From CAZADA01 sp964568975 (GTDB taxonomy: Bacteria > Pseudomonadota > Alphaproteobacteria > Caulobacterales > Maricaulaceae), in assembly GCA_964568975.1 (NCBI GenBank), contig CAZMSO010000027.1:1-43979 (forward strand): a stretch of 43,979 bases of DNA. The letters run 5' to 3'. Made by a program: the position numbers and the translations under genes. Within the stretch, counting starts at the first letter, position 1. The number at the start of each line of letters is the position of its first letter. The notes beneath the pieces are model-generated. The model saw nothing but the letters and a program-made list of their open reading frames with translations. It did not search any database and had not been told where the DNA came from. This document shows positions 8,639 to 16,488 of this stretch, piece by piece.

Positions 8639-9031
8639 TCAGGACGTCGAGGCGCGCCAATCCCGCGTCGGCCGGTCGCCCAGATCGCGCGCGCGCGCCA
8701 CGCGCTCCTCAAGATGCATTAAGACCGCGTCGAGGGCGTTGCACACTTCCTCGACGGCGTACCCAGCGCGCCCCGCGCGCCCTTGCGCCTCCAACGCCCC
8801 CTCGGCGTCACGGCAGCGCGCCGCTAAATCGAAGGCTCCGAGGCTGGCGGCGGCGCCTTTGAGGGTGTGAAGCGCCTGCAGCCGCGCGGCGCGGGAGGGC
8901 TCGCGCAGAATCCGCGCGCGCAAATCTGTGGCTTGCTGGCGAAAAATGGCGGCCAGTTCGGCTTCTAAGCCGGGATCGCCCAGGGTGTAGGACTGCAAAT
9001 GGGCGGCGTCCACGGGCTCAGCATACGGCAT
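8639..9031 (-). CDS. HPt-domain phosphotransfer protein
   Basis: A stand-alone histidine phosphotransfer protein of 130 aa. The HPt signature LHTLKGAAASLGAFDLA places the phospho-accepting histidine at residue 55 in a four-helix bundle. Such proteins relay phosphate between hybrid histidine kinases and response regulators. No kinase or regulator is encoded nearby, so its partners are elsewhere. AGGAG lies 6 nt upstream of the ATG. The bases between its start and 9308 (about 280 bp) hold no gene I can support and probably include its promoter. Confidence 0.8.
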   Translation of the reverse strand: MPYAEPVDAAHLQSYTLGDPGLEAELAAIFRQQATDLRARILREPSRAARLQALHTLKGAAASLGAFDLAARCRDAEGALEAQGRAGRAGYAVEEVCNALDAVLMHLEERVARARDLGDRPTRDWRASTS

Positions 9032-9308
9032 GGGCGCTCCTCTACGCGAATCGTCGGCACGGGCGTCGCGCCCAACTGTGCCCGTGCGATTCTCGCCGAG
9101 AGGTTAACGCGGCCGGCGTCCAAAGCGCGCCGCCGATGTCCCAGCGCGCGCACCGTGCGCCCGCCACGGTCGCCGCGGCCCCATCGCCGCGCCGCAATCA
9201 TGGATGTCGACCTTGGAGGGGCGCCCGCACGCTCAGCCCCCTCCCCCCCGGAGGGCCGGCCGCACCGACCCCGCATCCGCAATCATGCCTCAATGCGTGG
9301 GCGGACGA

Positions 9309-9601
9309 TCAGGCGTCACCGCGCGCGCGGATGGAGCTGTCCAGCTCCAGCAGCCGCCGGCCGGGGTCAGGACGCGTCGACACAAACTCCGGGGGACATT
9401 GGCCGCCGCCTTGACCGTTTATGCGCTCCCAAAACGCACCGCGTGCTGGGAATCACAGCCGGCTTTGACCATGTAATCGACGCCGAGCTCGCCCGCGTGC
9501 AGCTCATGACTGCGGGAGTGGGGAAGGATCAAGCCGAACTGCACGCCCAGGCCCAGCACGCCGGCGATGGCGGCTGTGTTCTCAACGTCAGAGCGCGCCA
9601 T
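9309..9601 (-). pseudogene. Remnant of an M48-family metallopeptidase (5'-truncated, frameshifted)
   Basis: Translated from 9601, the minus strand gives LGLGVQFGLILPHSRSHELH, then GVDYMVKAGCDSQHAVRF, matching the region of M48 (HtpX/LoiP-like) peptidases around the third zinc ligand (PYSRxHExEAD, then YMxxAGYDPxxAVxFW). The frame then breaks near 9430. In the next frame it continues FWERINGQGGG, PPEFVSTRPDPGRRLLEL and stops at 9309, matching the family C-terminus (PPEFLSTHP). The HExxH zinc motif and everything upstream are missing; I could not find them in any frame up to 9691. The pattern is of recent decay: one frameshift plus 5' loss. A sequencing error could explain the frameshift but not the truncation. 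Confidence 0.7.
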
Positions 9602-9691
9602 TCGCGATGGTCAGCCCAGCGCCCGCGCAGACGCACACGCGCCAGTAATCTCCCGCCGGTAACATTGACAGCGGCGTGAGGAGGCTCAGGC

Positions 9692-10174
9692 ATGCGTCGG
9701 TTGATTTATCACTCTATTGCCGAGTTCGAGGACAAAAAGTCGGAGACCGCGGCTATACAAGATATCTTGAAGAGCGCCCACCGGATTAATCGCGCGCTGG
9801 GTATCACCGGTGTGTTGATGTATGAGGACTCAATCTTCACTCAAGTTCTCGAAGGCGCGCCGGAGGCCGTGTCTGAACTGACGCTCAAAATCAGTCGCGA
9901 TCCGCGCCATCACACCATGGTGATTGATCAGTGTGTTCCGATTGAAACGCGGGCGTTTGAAGGGTTCACTATGGGGTATGTCCCTGCGGGTCACCATGAA
10001 TTGCGCCTGCGCCTTCGCGGTTATTTAGATCACGGGGAAGCCGGCTGGGACCCGCTTCATCCCAACTTCGCCGCAACCCGTCAGTCCGCGATGGCCATGG
10101 ATCCAGCCGCGATCGCGCGGCGGCGCGCCCGCCAGCAAGCCCGCCACGCGCAGCGCGCGCTGATCGGCGCCTAA
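9692..10174 (+). CDS. BLUF-domain blue-light sensor
   Basis: BLUF proteins bind FAD and respond to blue light. This 160-aa protein is a BLUF domain (residues 2-97) plus a short helical, Arg/Ala-rich tail with no output enzyme, so it probably signals by protein interaction. Visible photochemical residues: Tyr6 (LIYHS), Asn33 (before the ALGITG motif) and Gln51 (FTQVLEG). The tryptophan often found in the last strand is replaced by phenylalanine (RAFEGFTMGY). GAGGAG lies about 9 nt upstream. Base composition is visibly less GC-rich than in neighbouring genes, and the gene directly abuts the truncated peptidase remnant, so it may have been acquired by transfer. Confidence 0.9.
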   Translation: MRRLIYHSIAEFEDKKSETAAIQDILKSAHRINRALGITGVLMYEDSIFTQVLEGAPEAVSELTLKISRDPRHHTMVIDQCVPIETRAFEGFTMGYVPAGHHELRLRLRGYLDHGEAGWDPLHPNFAATRQSAMAMDPAAIARRRARQQARHAQRALIGA

Positions 10175-10182
10175 GCGACGCC

Positions 10183-10197
10183 GGCGGAGCGTCCGCC
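10183..10197. terminator. Possible hairpin between convergent BLUF and feoB genes
   Basis: GGCGGA, a 3-nt loop and TCCGCC form a perfect 6-bp stem in the 34-bp space between two convergent stop codons. There is no U-tract, so intrinsic termination is uncertain. Confidence 0.3.
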
Positions 10198-10208
10198 AGG
10201 GCGCGCGC

Positions 10209-12059
10209 TCAGCCCTCGCCCGTCAGCGCGCGCGTGATCTGGTACGTCGCGCCGGCCGCGAGATAAGCCAGCGTCAGCAGATAACTGAACATCACCCCCG
10301 CCCACGCCCAGGAATTGGTCTCACGCTTCGCCACGGCCAACGTGGCCAAACACTGCGGCGCAAAGACATACCACGCCAAAAACGCATACGCCGTCGCCAG
10401 CGACCAGTCCGCGGCGAGCACGTCCGCTAAGCTTCGGAAATCCTCCTCATCGGCTTCCACCGCATAAACCGTCGCGAGAGCCCCGATCGCCACCTCCCGC
10501 GCGGCGAAGCCCGGAATAAGGGCGATAATCATCTCCAAATGAAAGCCGATGGGCTTAAGGATCGGCTCCAACACACCCGCGATGATCCCCGCTGCGCTGG
10601 CGCGCAAACCCCGCTCCGTGTCGGGAAAGCTCACCAGCACCCACAGCGTGATGGACACGACGAAAATCATTGTCCCCGCTTGGCGCAGAAACACCGCCGC
10701 GCGGGCCCACAGCTGGATCGCAAAATGGCGCGGACTGGGCAGTTTGTAACGCGGCAACTCCAAAATCAGCGGCGCTGTCGGGCCCGGTTTCGCCGCGCGC
10801 TTGAAGACGAACGCCACAACCAACGCCGTCGCCACGCCGATGAGATAAAGCCCAAACAACGTCAGCCCCTGGAGCCCAAACGGCCCCACCCGCGTCGGCG
10901 GGATAAAGGCGGCGATCATCAGCGCATAGACTTGGATTTGGGCCGAGCACGTCATAAGCGGCGCGACCATAATCGTCGCCAGCCGGTCGCGCTCATTGTC
11001 GATCGTGCGCGCGGCCATAATGCCGGGGATCGCGCACGCAAAGCTCGATAACAGCGGGATCACCGCGCGCCCGCTCAACCCCGCGCGCCGCATCAGCCCA
11101 TCCGCGAGAAACGCCGCGCGCGCGAGATATCCAGACGCCTCCAACAGCAAGATGAAGGCGAACAAAATCAAGATCTGGGGCAGGAAAATCACCACCGCCC
11201 CCACGCCCGCAATGACGCCGTCAGTGACGAGGCTGGCAAACCAGCCCGGCGGCAGCGCCCGCGTCGCCGCTTGCGCCACCGCCGCGACGCCTGCGTCAAT
11301 GGCGTCCATCGGCGCGGCCGACCAGCTGTAGACGGCTTGAAACATAAAAAACAACACCCCCGTCAGCGCCAGCGGGCCGATCAGCGGATGCAGCGCGACC
11401 GCGTCAATGGCGCGGGTGAGACGGTTGAGCGCCGGCTCCTGCAGGATCACAGCGTCGGCGATCGCGCGCGCCTCCCGCTGGAGGGATTTGAGGTCTGGAG
11501 ACGACGCGTGCGCCTCCCCAGCCGACGACACGCCGCCAGCGCCATTGACGAAATCGCCCATTGCGTCATCAAGACGCGCCAGAAACGCGTCGCGCCCCGC
11601 GCGGCGCGTCGCGCGCACCGCCGCCACTGGCGCGCCCAATCGCGCCTCCAGCGCAGGGATGTCGATGACGACGCCATCGCGCTCGGCTAAGTCGATCATG
11701 GTCAGCGCCACCACCATCGGCCGGCCGAGCGCCTTCATCTGCAACACAGTGTGCAAATGCGTGCGCAGATTGGGCGCGTCGACAATGGCCACCAGCGCGT
11801 CCGGCGGCGCCGCGCCAGCGCGTCCGCCCAACACGTCAAGCGCCACGCGTTCATCCGTCGACCGGCCCGAGAGCCCATAGACTCCCGGCAAATCCAACAG
11901 CTCCACGTCGTGGCCGGCCGGGGTGGTGAAGCGTCCCGCGCGCGTCTCCACCGTCACGCCGGGATAATTGGCGACCTTCGCGCGCCCCCCTGTGAGGCCA
12001 TTAAACAACGTGGACTTGCCGCTGTTGGGCGCGCCGACGAGCGCCAGGCGCACGCTCAT
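10209..12059 (-). CDS. feoB: Ferrous iron transport protein B
   Basis: Inner-membrane Fe2+ uptake protein. The 616-aa sequence has an N-terminal G domain (G1 GAPNSGKS at residues 9-16; G3 DLPG at 56-59), a spacer, then a polytopic membrane part with Gate-type repeats (LPQILILFAFILLLEASGYLARAAF; SCAIPGIMAARTI; APLMTCSAQIQVYALMI). It is shorter than the roughly 770-aa E. coli protein, mainly in loops and C-terminus. The usual G4 motif Asn is Thr here (TMID, 120-123), which could alter guanine specificity. The ATG overlaps the feoA stop as ATGA. No feoC is visible. Confidence 0.95.
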   Translation of the reverse strand: MSVRLALVGAPNSGKSTLFNGLTGGRAKVANYPGVTVETRAGRFTTPAGHDVELLDLPGVYGLSGRSTDERVALDVLGGRAGAAPPDALVAIVDAPNLRTHLHTVLQMKALGRPMVVALTMIDLAERDGVVIDIPALEARLGAPVAAVRATRRAGRDAFLARLDDAMGDFVNGAGGVSSAGEAHASSPDLKSLQREARAIADAVILQEPALNRLTRAIDAVALHPLIGPLALTGVLFFMFQAVYSWSAAPMDAIDAGVAAVAQAATRALPPGWFASLVTDGVIAGVGAVVIFLPQILILFAFILLLEASGYLARAAFLADGLMRRAGLSGRAVIPLLSSFACAIPGIMAARTIDNERDRLATIMVAPLMTCSAQIQVYALMIAAFIPPTRVGPFGLQGLTLFGLYLIGVATALVVAFVFKRAAKPGPTAPLILELPRYKLPSPRHFAIQLWARAAVFLRQAGTMIFVVSITLWVLVSFPDTERGLRASAAGIIAGVLEPILKPIGFHLEMIIALIPGFAAREVAIGALATVYAVEADEEDFRSLADVLAADWSLATAYAFLAWYVFAPQCLATLAVAKRETNSWAWAGVMFSYLLTLAYLAAGATYQITRALTGEG

Positions 12060-12349
12060 TCCGCGGCGGCGGGAAAAGCCGCGCCGGGGTCGGCGGCGGC
12101 GACCAACAGCGCGGCCGCCTCCTCCCGCCGCAGGGCGATGATGGTGCGGTTGAGCCGCACGCTCACAGCATCGCCAAAGGGAGCGTGGTGCAGCACCTCC
12201 ACCGCGTCGCCCTCGGCGAAGCCCACTTCCCGCAACCGCATTTCGAAACCGGGCGCGCCGTCGGCAAAGCCGGCCACGCGCGCGACCCGGCCCGCCGGCA
12301 GTCCAGCAAGCGTCAAAGGCGATGTCGGGGCGTGGGGCGAAACAACCAT
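12056..12349 (-). CDS. feoA: Ferrous iron transport protein A
   Basis: FeoA is a small SH3-like cytoplasmic protein needed for FeoB activity. The 97-aa sequence has the family pattern LTLAGLPAGRVARVAGF, then MRLREVGFAEGDAVEVLHHAPFGD and VRLNRTIIALRREEA. GAGGA lies just upstream of the ATG. It is the first gene of the feoA-feoB pair, translationally coupled to feoB. Confidence 0.92.
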   Translation of the reverse strand: MVVSPHAPTSPLTLAGLPAGRVARVAGFADGAPGFEMRLREVGFAEGDAVEVLHHAPFGDAVSVRLNRTIIALRREEAAALLVAAADPGAAFPAAAE

Positions 12350-12367
12350 CGGATCCTCATTGACGGG

Positions 12368-12420
12368 TGCAAACGCGCGTCTGCGGCCAGCCAGGACACG
12401 GTTTCACAGCTGCAAACGCG
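12368..12420. promoter_or_regulatory. Direct repeat TGCAAACGCG upstream of feoA
   Basis: TGCAAACGCG occurs exactly at 12368-12377 and 12411-12420, 43 bp apart, in the 77-bp space upstream of feoA and downstream of the thioesterase gene. This could be a regulator site for iron control, but it does not match a Fur, Irr or RirA box that I can recall. Confidence 0.3.
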
Positions 12421-12426
12421 GCGCAA

Positions 12427-12954
12427 TCACAAAGGCGAGCGCCCGGACCGCGCCTCACCATCCACCCGCCAAGGCGCGCCGTCGAGCGCCGCCGTCACAG
12501 CCGCGGCGGGTGCGTAAGCGCGCGCGAACACGTCCGGCATCCGCGCCGGCGCGCCAGTGGAGAGCGTCACGCAGACAAAGCGCATGCGCGCGCGGGCGAC
12601 CTCCACCCCATCGCTGGCGCGGCGCAGCTGGAAGGCGCGGTCGCTGCGCAAGCGGCCGTCATTGCTGAGAATCCAAGTGCCGATGTGCACTTCATCGCCG
12701 GCGCGCGCGGCGGCGCGGTAAGCGATTTCGGTGTGACGCACAACCATGCCGCGGTCGAGGGCTTGGCAATCTTGCTCGCTGAGGCCGAGCGCGACCGAAT
12801 GGGCCCAGGCCGCCTCGCCCAGCCAGCGCACATAAACGGCGTTGTTGACGTGGCCGAAGCCGTCCATGTCCGCCGCCGCCGCGCACACAGTGTGGATGAA
12901 AGGTTCAGGCAACGCCCAGGCGTCGGCCAGTGGTGCGGCGGCGGGCGCGCTCAT
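12427..12954 (-). CDS. Acyl-CoA thioesterase, hotdog (4HBT) family
   Basis: A 175-aa single hotdog-fold protein of the 4-hydroxybenzoyl-CoA thioesterase family. DMDGFGHVNNAVYVRWLGEA near residues 29-48 is the family active-site motif (Asp, then GHVNN, Y), followed by a core strand VRHTEIAYRAAARAGDEVHI. It should hydrolyse an acyl-CoA in the cytoplasm; the substrate cannot be read from the sequence. The start overlaps the argC stop as ATGA, making it the last gene of the arginine operon, an unusual companion. Confidence 0.87.
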   Translation of the reverse strand: MSAPAAAPLADAWALPEPFIHTVCAAAADMDGFGHVNNAVYVRWLGEAAWAHSVALGLSEQDCQALDRGMVVRHTEIAYRAAARAGDEVHIGTWILSNDGRLRSDRAFQLRRASDGVEVARARMRFVCVTLSTGAPARMPDVFARAYAPAAAVTAALDGAPWRVDGEARSGRSPL

Positions 12955-13958
12955 GGCTCCACCCCCGCCGGGGCGGGCGCAGCCATGGGCGAGAGACCTT
13001 GGGTTTCGGGAAAGCCAAGGGCGAGATTGAGGTTCTGAAGCGCTTGGGAGGCCGCGCCCTTCAACAGATTATCAAGCGCCGCGACCACGACGATCCGGCT
13101 TTCCTCAGGCGCTGGCGCGGCGTAAACGATTGCGCCGTCGCGTCCACGCGCGTCACGGATCTCCGGCGGCGCGTCGACCCACGCCACCATGGGCTCTGCG
13201 CCATAAGCGTCCTCAAAGAGCGCGCGCGCGGCCGGCGGCTCAAGCGGCTCAGCGAGCGTCGCGTGCACCGTGACGCTTAGTCCGCGGAAGAAGCCCGCCA
13301 CATGGGGCGTGAACGTCGTGCGGGCCGCCGCGCCGGCGTCGTTTCGCGCTAGGTGACGGCGAATCTCGCGCTCATGGCCATGGCCGCTCAGGGCGTACGC
13401 CATCAGGCTGTCGGCCAAGCGATCGGGGTCGTTGCGGGGCCCGGGCGTGGTTCCCGCGCCGGAACAGCCGGAGACGCCGAAGGCGCTCGGCGGCGCGGCG
13501 AGCTGGCGCACAAGCGGCTTCACCGCGAGTTGGGCGGCCGTGGCGTAGCATCCCGGATTGGCGATGCGCGTCGCCCCGCCGAGGGCGGCGCGATGGTGCT
13601 CCGGCAAGCCATAAACCCAGTCTGAATCGAAGCGGAAATCCGCAGACACATCAATGAGCGTTGTTTGCGGCGCGCGGCGCTCAAACGCCTCCACAAACGG
13701 CGCGGCCAGACCATTGGGCATCGCCAAGATCGCCACATCCAAGCCGGCGTCCGCCGCCGCCTCCGGCGCCGGCGCGACGATCCTCAGCGCTTCTGTCGCG
13801 TCCGGCGCGAGCGCCTGCAGAGGCGCTCCCGCCGCCGCGCGCGAGGCTGCGTGGGCGATCGTCAGGCCCCCATGGCCGGCGATGAGACGCAGCAGCTCCG
13901 CGCCCGCATAGCCGCGCGCGCCGATCACGCCGACGCGCCGCGCGCGGGTCGCGCTCAT
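12951..13958 (-). CDS. argC: N-acetyl-gamma-glutamyl-phosphate reductase
   Basis: Third step of arginine synthesis: NADPH-dependent reduction of N-acetylglutamyl-5-phosphate to the semialdehyde. The 335-aa protein has an N-terminal nucleotide-binding motif GARGYAG, the VSADFRF segment, and the catalytic cysteine in NPGCYATAAQL (about residue 137). The ATG at 13958 is preferred because GAAGGCG lies 5 nt upstream; the ATG at 13979 would overlap argB and has its purine run directly adjacent. Seven bp separate it from the NAGS/K stop. Confidence 0.94.
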   Translation of the reverse strand: MSATRARRVGVIGARGYAGAELLRLIAGHGGLTIAHAASRAAAGAPLQALAPDATEALRIVAPAPEAAADAGLDVAILAMPNGLAAPFVEAFERRAPQTTLIDVSADFRFDSDWVYGLPEHHRAALGGATRIANPGCYATAAQLAVKPLVRQLAAPPSAFGVSGCSGAGTTPGPRNDPDRLADSLMAYALSGHGHEREIRRHLARNDAGAAARTTFTPHVAGFFRGLSVTVHATLAEPLEPPAARALFEDAYGAEPMVAWVDAPPEIRDARGRDGAIVYAAPAPEESRIVVVAALDNLLKGAASQALQNLNLALGFPETQGLSPMAAPAPAGVEP

Positions 13959-13965
13959 AACGCCT

Positions 13966-15402
13966 TCATGACGCCGCATCTTCCGATGACATCGTCGCCT
14001 CCATCAAGGTCGGCGGGCGCGCCGCCGCCTGCTCCGCGAGGGGCGCGGCCTCGCCCGCGTCCAGGCCCCGCCAATAGACAATCCACGGCGCACGCTTAAC
14101 CGCGCCATCACAGACCTTGAAGTAAAACTCATTCACGGGATTGTCGCTGCGCGCGCGCCACACGAGCCGCGGATGATCCGCCGCCGCGCGCGCCCACACC
14201 GCTTGGCCCAGCCCCTCGCCGCGGGCGCTCTCCAGCACCGCGAATTTGTCGAGATAAGCCACATCGCCTAAGCGCGTCAGGAACGCGCCGGCGCGCCGGC
14301 GCTGCGTCACATAGGCCGTCGTCAGCTCCAGGCGCTCCCACCAGTCTGGCGCGGCCGGGCGCCCGAACGCGCCCGCCACCAGCGCCTCCACCGCGGCTCG
14401 GTCGAGCGCGCGCTTATCCGTGACGACGTCGATGCGCTCGCCCCGGCGCACCATGGTGCCCGCGCCGCCATGGGTGAACAGCTCTTGGGCGAGCCCCTGG
14501 GCCGTTGTGATCGAGACAGACGAGGTCAGGGGCAAATCATTGAGGAGTTTGGCGATCTCGGTAAGCTTCAAGCGCATGCCGCCTTGAAGCCACGGCGCGG
14601 CCATCAGAGCGTCGCGGTCAGTGGCGAGATTAATCGCGGAGAGCACCCGGCCGTCTCCATCCAACACTCCGCCGGTTTCGGTCAAAAAGACGATTTTGTA
14701 AGGCTCCAGCGCCCGCACTAAGGCCGCCACCGCGGCGTCCGCATTGATGTTGAGAAGCTGGCCGTGGGCGGTGAGCCCAAGCGACGCCAAGACCGGCACC
14801 GCACCGGCCCGCGCGGCTGACTCCACCAAATCCAGGCGCGCCCGCTCGGGCTCCCCAACCAGGCCATACGCGCCGTGCTGGAACGGAACCGCTTCAAACA
14901 CGCCCGTGGGGATCGCCGCCGCGCGACCGCCAGCGGCGCGCACCGCCTCCACGAGCGCAATGTTCTCCGCCATGAACACCTGGCGCGCGACGGCCAAGGC
15001 CTGCGGCGTGGTCACGCGCAAGCCGTCGCGTTTTTCCGTGGGCACGCCGGCGGCCGCCAGCGCGGCGTCGAGCTGGGGCCCGCCGCCATGCACCACCACG
15101 GGTGTGAGGCCCACCGTCTGCAAAAACGCTAACGCGTCCGCTAAGGTCTCGCGCGCATCGCGCAACACCGCGCCGCCGACTTTAATGACAGCAAAGCGCG
15201 TTTGCTCCAGAGATGAAAACCGCTGGAGATATTGGCGCACTTCTTTGGCGTCGCGCAGCACGCTTAACAAGCGCACAATCGCAGCGCGCGACTCCCCCGC
15301 CCCGCCAAGAGCGCCTTTCAGAGCGCCTCCCAGCGCGCGCGGCGCGGGCTTCTGCAAGCCGGCGTCGGGGCCGAGCGCCGGATCCGCCAGCGGCCCGCTC
15401 AC
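13966..15402 (-). CDS. argB: Bifunctional N-acetylglutamate synthase/kinase (NAGS/K)
   Basis: Fusion protein for the first two steps of arginine synthesis: acetylation of glutamate and phosphorylation of N-acetylglutamate. The 478 residues comprise a disordered lead (1-50), an amino-acid kinase domain (KVGGAV at 74-79, HGGGPQ at 105-110, LNINADAAVAALV, ETGGVLD, LQGGMRLKL) and a C-terminal GNAT domain (about 345-455: AYVTQRRRAGAFLTRLGDVAYLDKFAV, GEGLGQAVW, NEFYFK). This matches the Xanthomonas/Maricaulis NAGS/K class, in which arginine inhibits the synthase. The start is GTG, overlapping the upstream stop as GTGA. An independent argA is not needed. Confidence 0.93.
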   Translation of the reverse strand: MSGPLADPALGPDAGLQKPAPRALGGALKGALGGAGESRAAIVRLLSVLRDAKEVRQYLQRFSSLEQTRFAVIKVGGAVLRDARETLADALAFLQTVGLTPVVVHGGGPQLDAALAAAGVPTEKRDGLRVTTPQALAVARQVFMAENIALVEAVRAAGGRAAAIPTGVFEAVPFQHGAYGLVGEPERARLDLVESAARAGAVPVLASLGLTAHGQLLNINADAAVAALVRALEPYKIVFLTETGGVLDGDGRVLSAINLATDRDALMAAPWLQGGMRLKLTEIAKLLNDLPLTSSVSITTAQGLAQELFTHGGAGTMVRRGERIDVVTDKRALDRAAVEALVAGAFGRPAAPDWWERLELTTAYVTQRRRAGAFLTRLGDVAYLDKFAVLESARGEGLGQAVWARAAADHPRLVWRARSDNPVNEFYFKVCDGAVKRAPWIVYWRGLDAGEAAPLAEQAAARPPTLMEATMSSEDAAS

Positions 15403-16481
15403 AGCGTCGGCTCCCCATCCCCGGCGTGGCGCGCCAGCTCCGCCATCACCGCCATTTGCACATAAAGCCGGTTTTCCGCTTCATCGATCCCCGCAAAGGC
15501 CGGGCTGTCGGCGACGGCGTCCGCCATTTTCACATTGCGCCGCATCGGCAGACAATGGCTGACCACGGCGTTGTTCGTGCGCGCCATTTTCTCCGCGTCG
15601 ACGCGAAACCGCGCGACGTCCAAGCTCGCGCGCAGAGCCTGCTCCTCCGCGCGGCGACCAATGAACGGCAACGCGCCCCAGCTTTTGAGATAAACGACAT
15701 CCGCCCCGTCATAAGCGGCCTCGATGTCGTCGAGCACGGTGACGCTGCGGCCTTGGGCGGCGGCGTCCGCGCGCGCCGCCTCCATATACCGATCATCCAG
15801 GCGGTAAGCGGGGTGCGGCGCCAACACGCGCACGTCAAAGCCGAATTTCGCGGCGATCATCACCGCGGAGTTCGCCACCGCCGTATTAAGCGGCTTGGGG
15901 TGGGGAACCCATGTGAGCAGAAACGTCTTAGCGTCCGTCGCGCCCGCGCCGCGATCCGCGAAGCGCTCTTGAAGCGTGAGCATCAGCGCCAGTTCTTGGC
16001 AGGGATGAACAATCGTCTCCATGTTAATGACAGGCACGTCGGCATAGCGCGCGAAGGCGCTCAAAATCGGATCCTCGCGCTCGACCGCCCAATTCTGGAA
16101 CTTCGGAAACGCCCGCACCGCAATCAGATCTGTATAGCGGGACAACACGCGCGCGGCCTCTTTGGCGTGCTCCTCCGCCTCGGAGTCCATTACTACGCCT
16201 TCCACGGCTTCAATCGGCCAGGACGATTGGCCGGGCTCCAGCACGACCGCCTGGGCGCCGAGCCGCGCGGCGCCGACTTGAAACGACGTGCGGGTGCGCA
16301 GGCTTGGATTGAAGAACACTAACGCGACGGCTTTGCCCGCCAGCGCCGCCGTCGGCGCGGCGGCCTCGCCCGCGCGCCCGTCACTGCGGGGGCTTGCGTC
16401 GCGCTTATACGCGGCGGCGTCGTCCAACAACGCCTGCAGTTCGGCGCGCGACCAATCCGCGGTGGTGAGAAAATGGCGCAT
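15399..16481 (-). CDS. argF': N-acetylornithine carbamoyltransferase (AOTCase)
   Basis: Transfers carbamoyl from carbamoyl phosphate to N-acetylornithine, giving N-acetylcitrulline, so arginine synthesis here uses the acetylated branch. Motifs in 360 aa: FFNPSLRTRTSF (carbamoyl-phosphate loop, about 56-67), WPIE (about 88-91; the Glu aligns from memory with the acetyl-selectivity Glu of Xanthomonas AOTCase), INMETIVHPCQ (159-162), HPKPLNTAVANSA (an AOTCase hallmark), KSWGALPF, HCLPMRRNVK (with the Lys that is carboxylated in Xanthomonas). An ArgE-type deacetylase acting on acetylcitrulline, argG and argH must lie elsewhere. Next to and in phase with NAGS/K, as in Xanthomonas. Confidence 0.93.
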   Translation of the reverse strand: MRHFLTTADWSRAELQALLDDAAAYKRDASPRSDGRAGEAAAPTAALAGKAVALVFFNPSLRTRTSFQVGAARLGAQAVVLEPGQSSWPIEAVEGVVMDSEAEEHAKEAARVLSRYTDLIAVRAFPKFQNWAVEREDPILSAFARYADVPVINMETIVHPCQELALMLTLQERFADRGAGATDAKTFLLTWVPHPKPLNTAVANSAVMIAAKFGFDVRVLAPHPAYRLDDRYMEAARADAAAQGRSVTVLDDIEAAYDGADVVYLKSWGALPFIGRRAEEQALRASLDVARFRVDAEKMARTNNAVVSHCLPMRRNVKMADAVADSPAFAGIDEAENRLYVQMAVMAELARHAGDGEPTL

Positions 16482-16488
16482 GCCCAGC

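Noticed and set aside
8999..9679. 226-aa plus-strand frame
   Set aside because: Covers the M48 remnant antisense and is Arg/Pro/His-rich with no domain; explained as a shadow frame.
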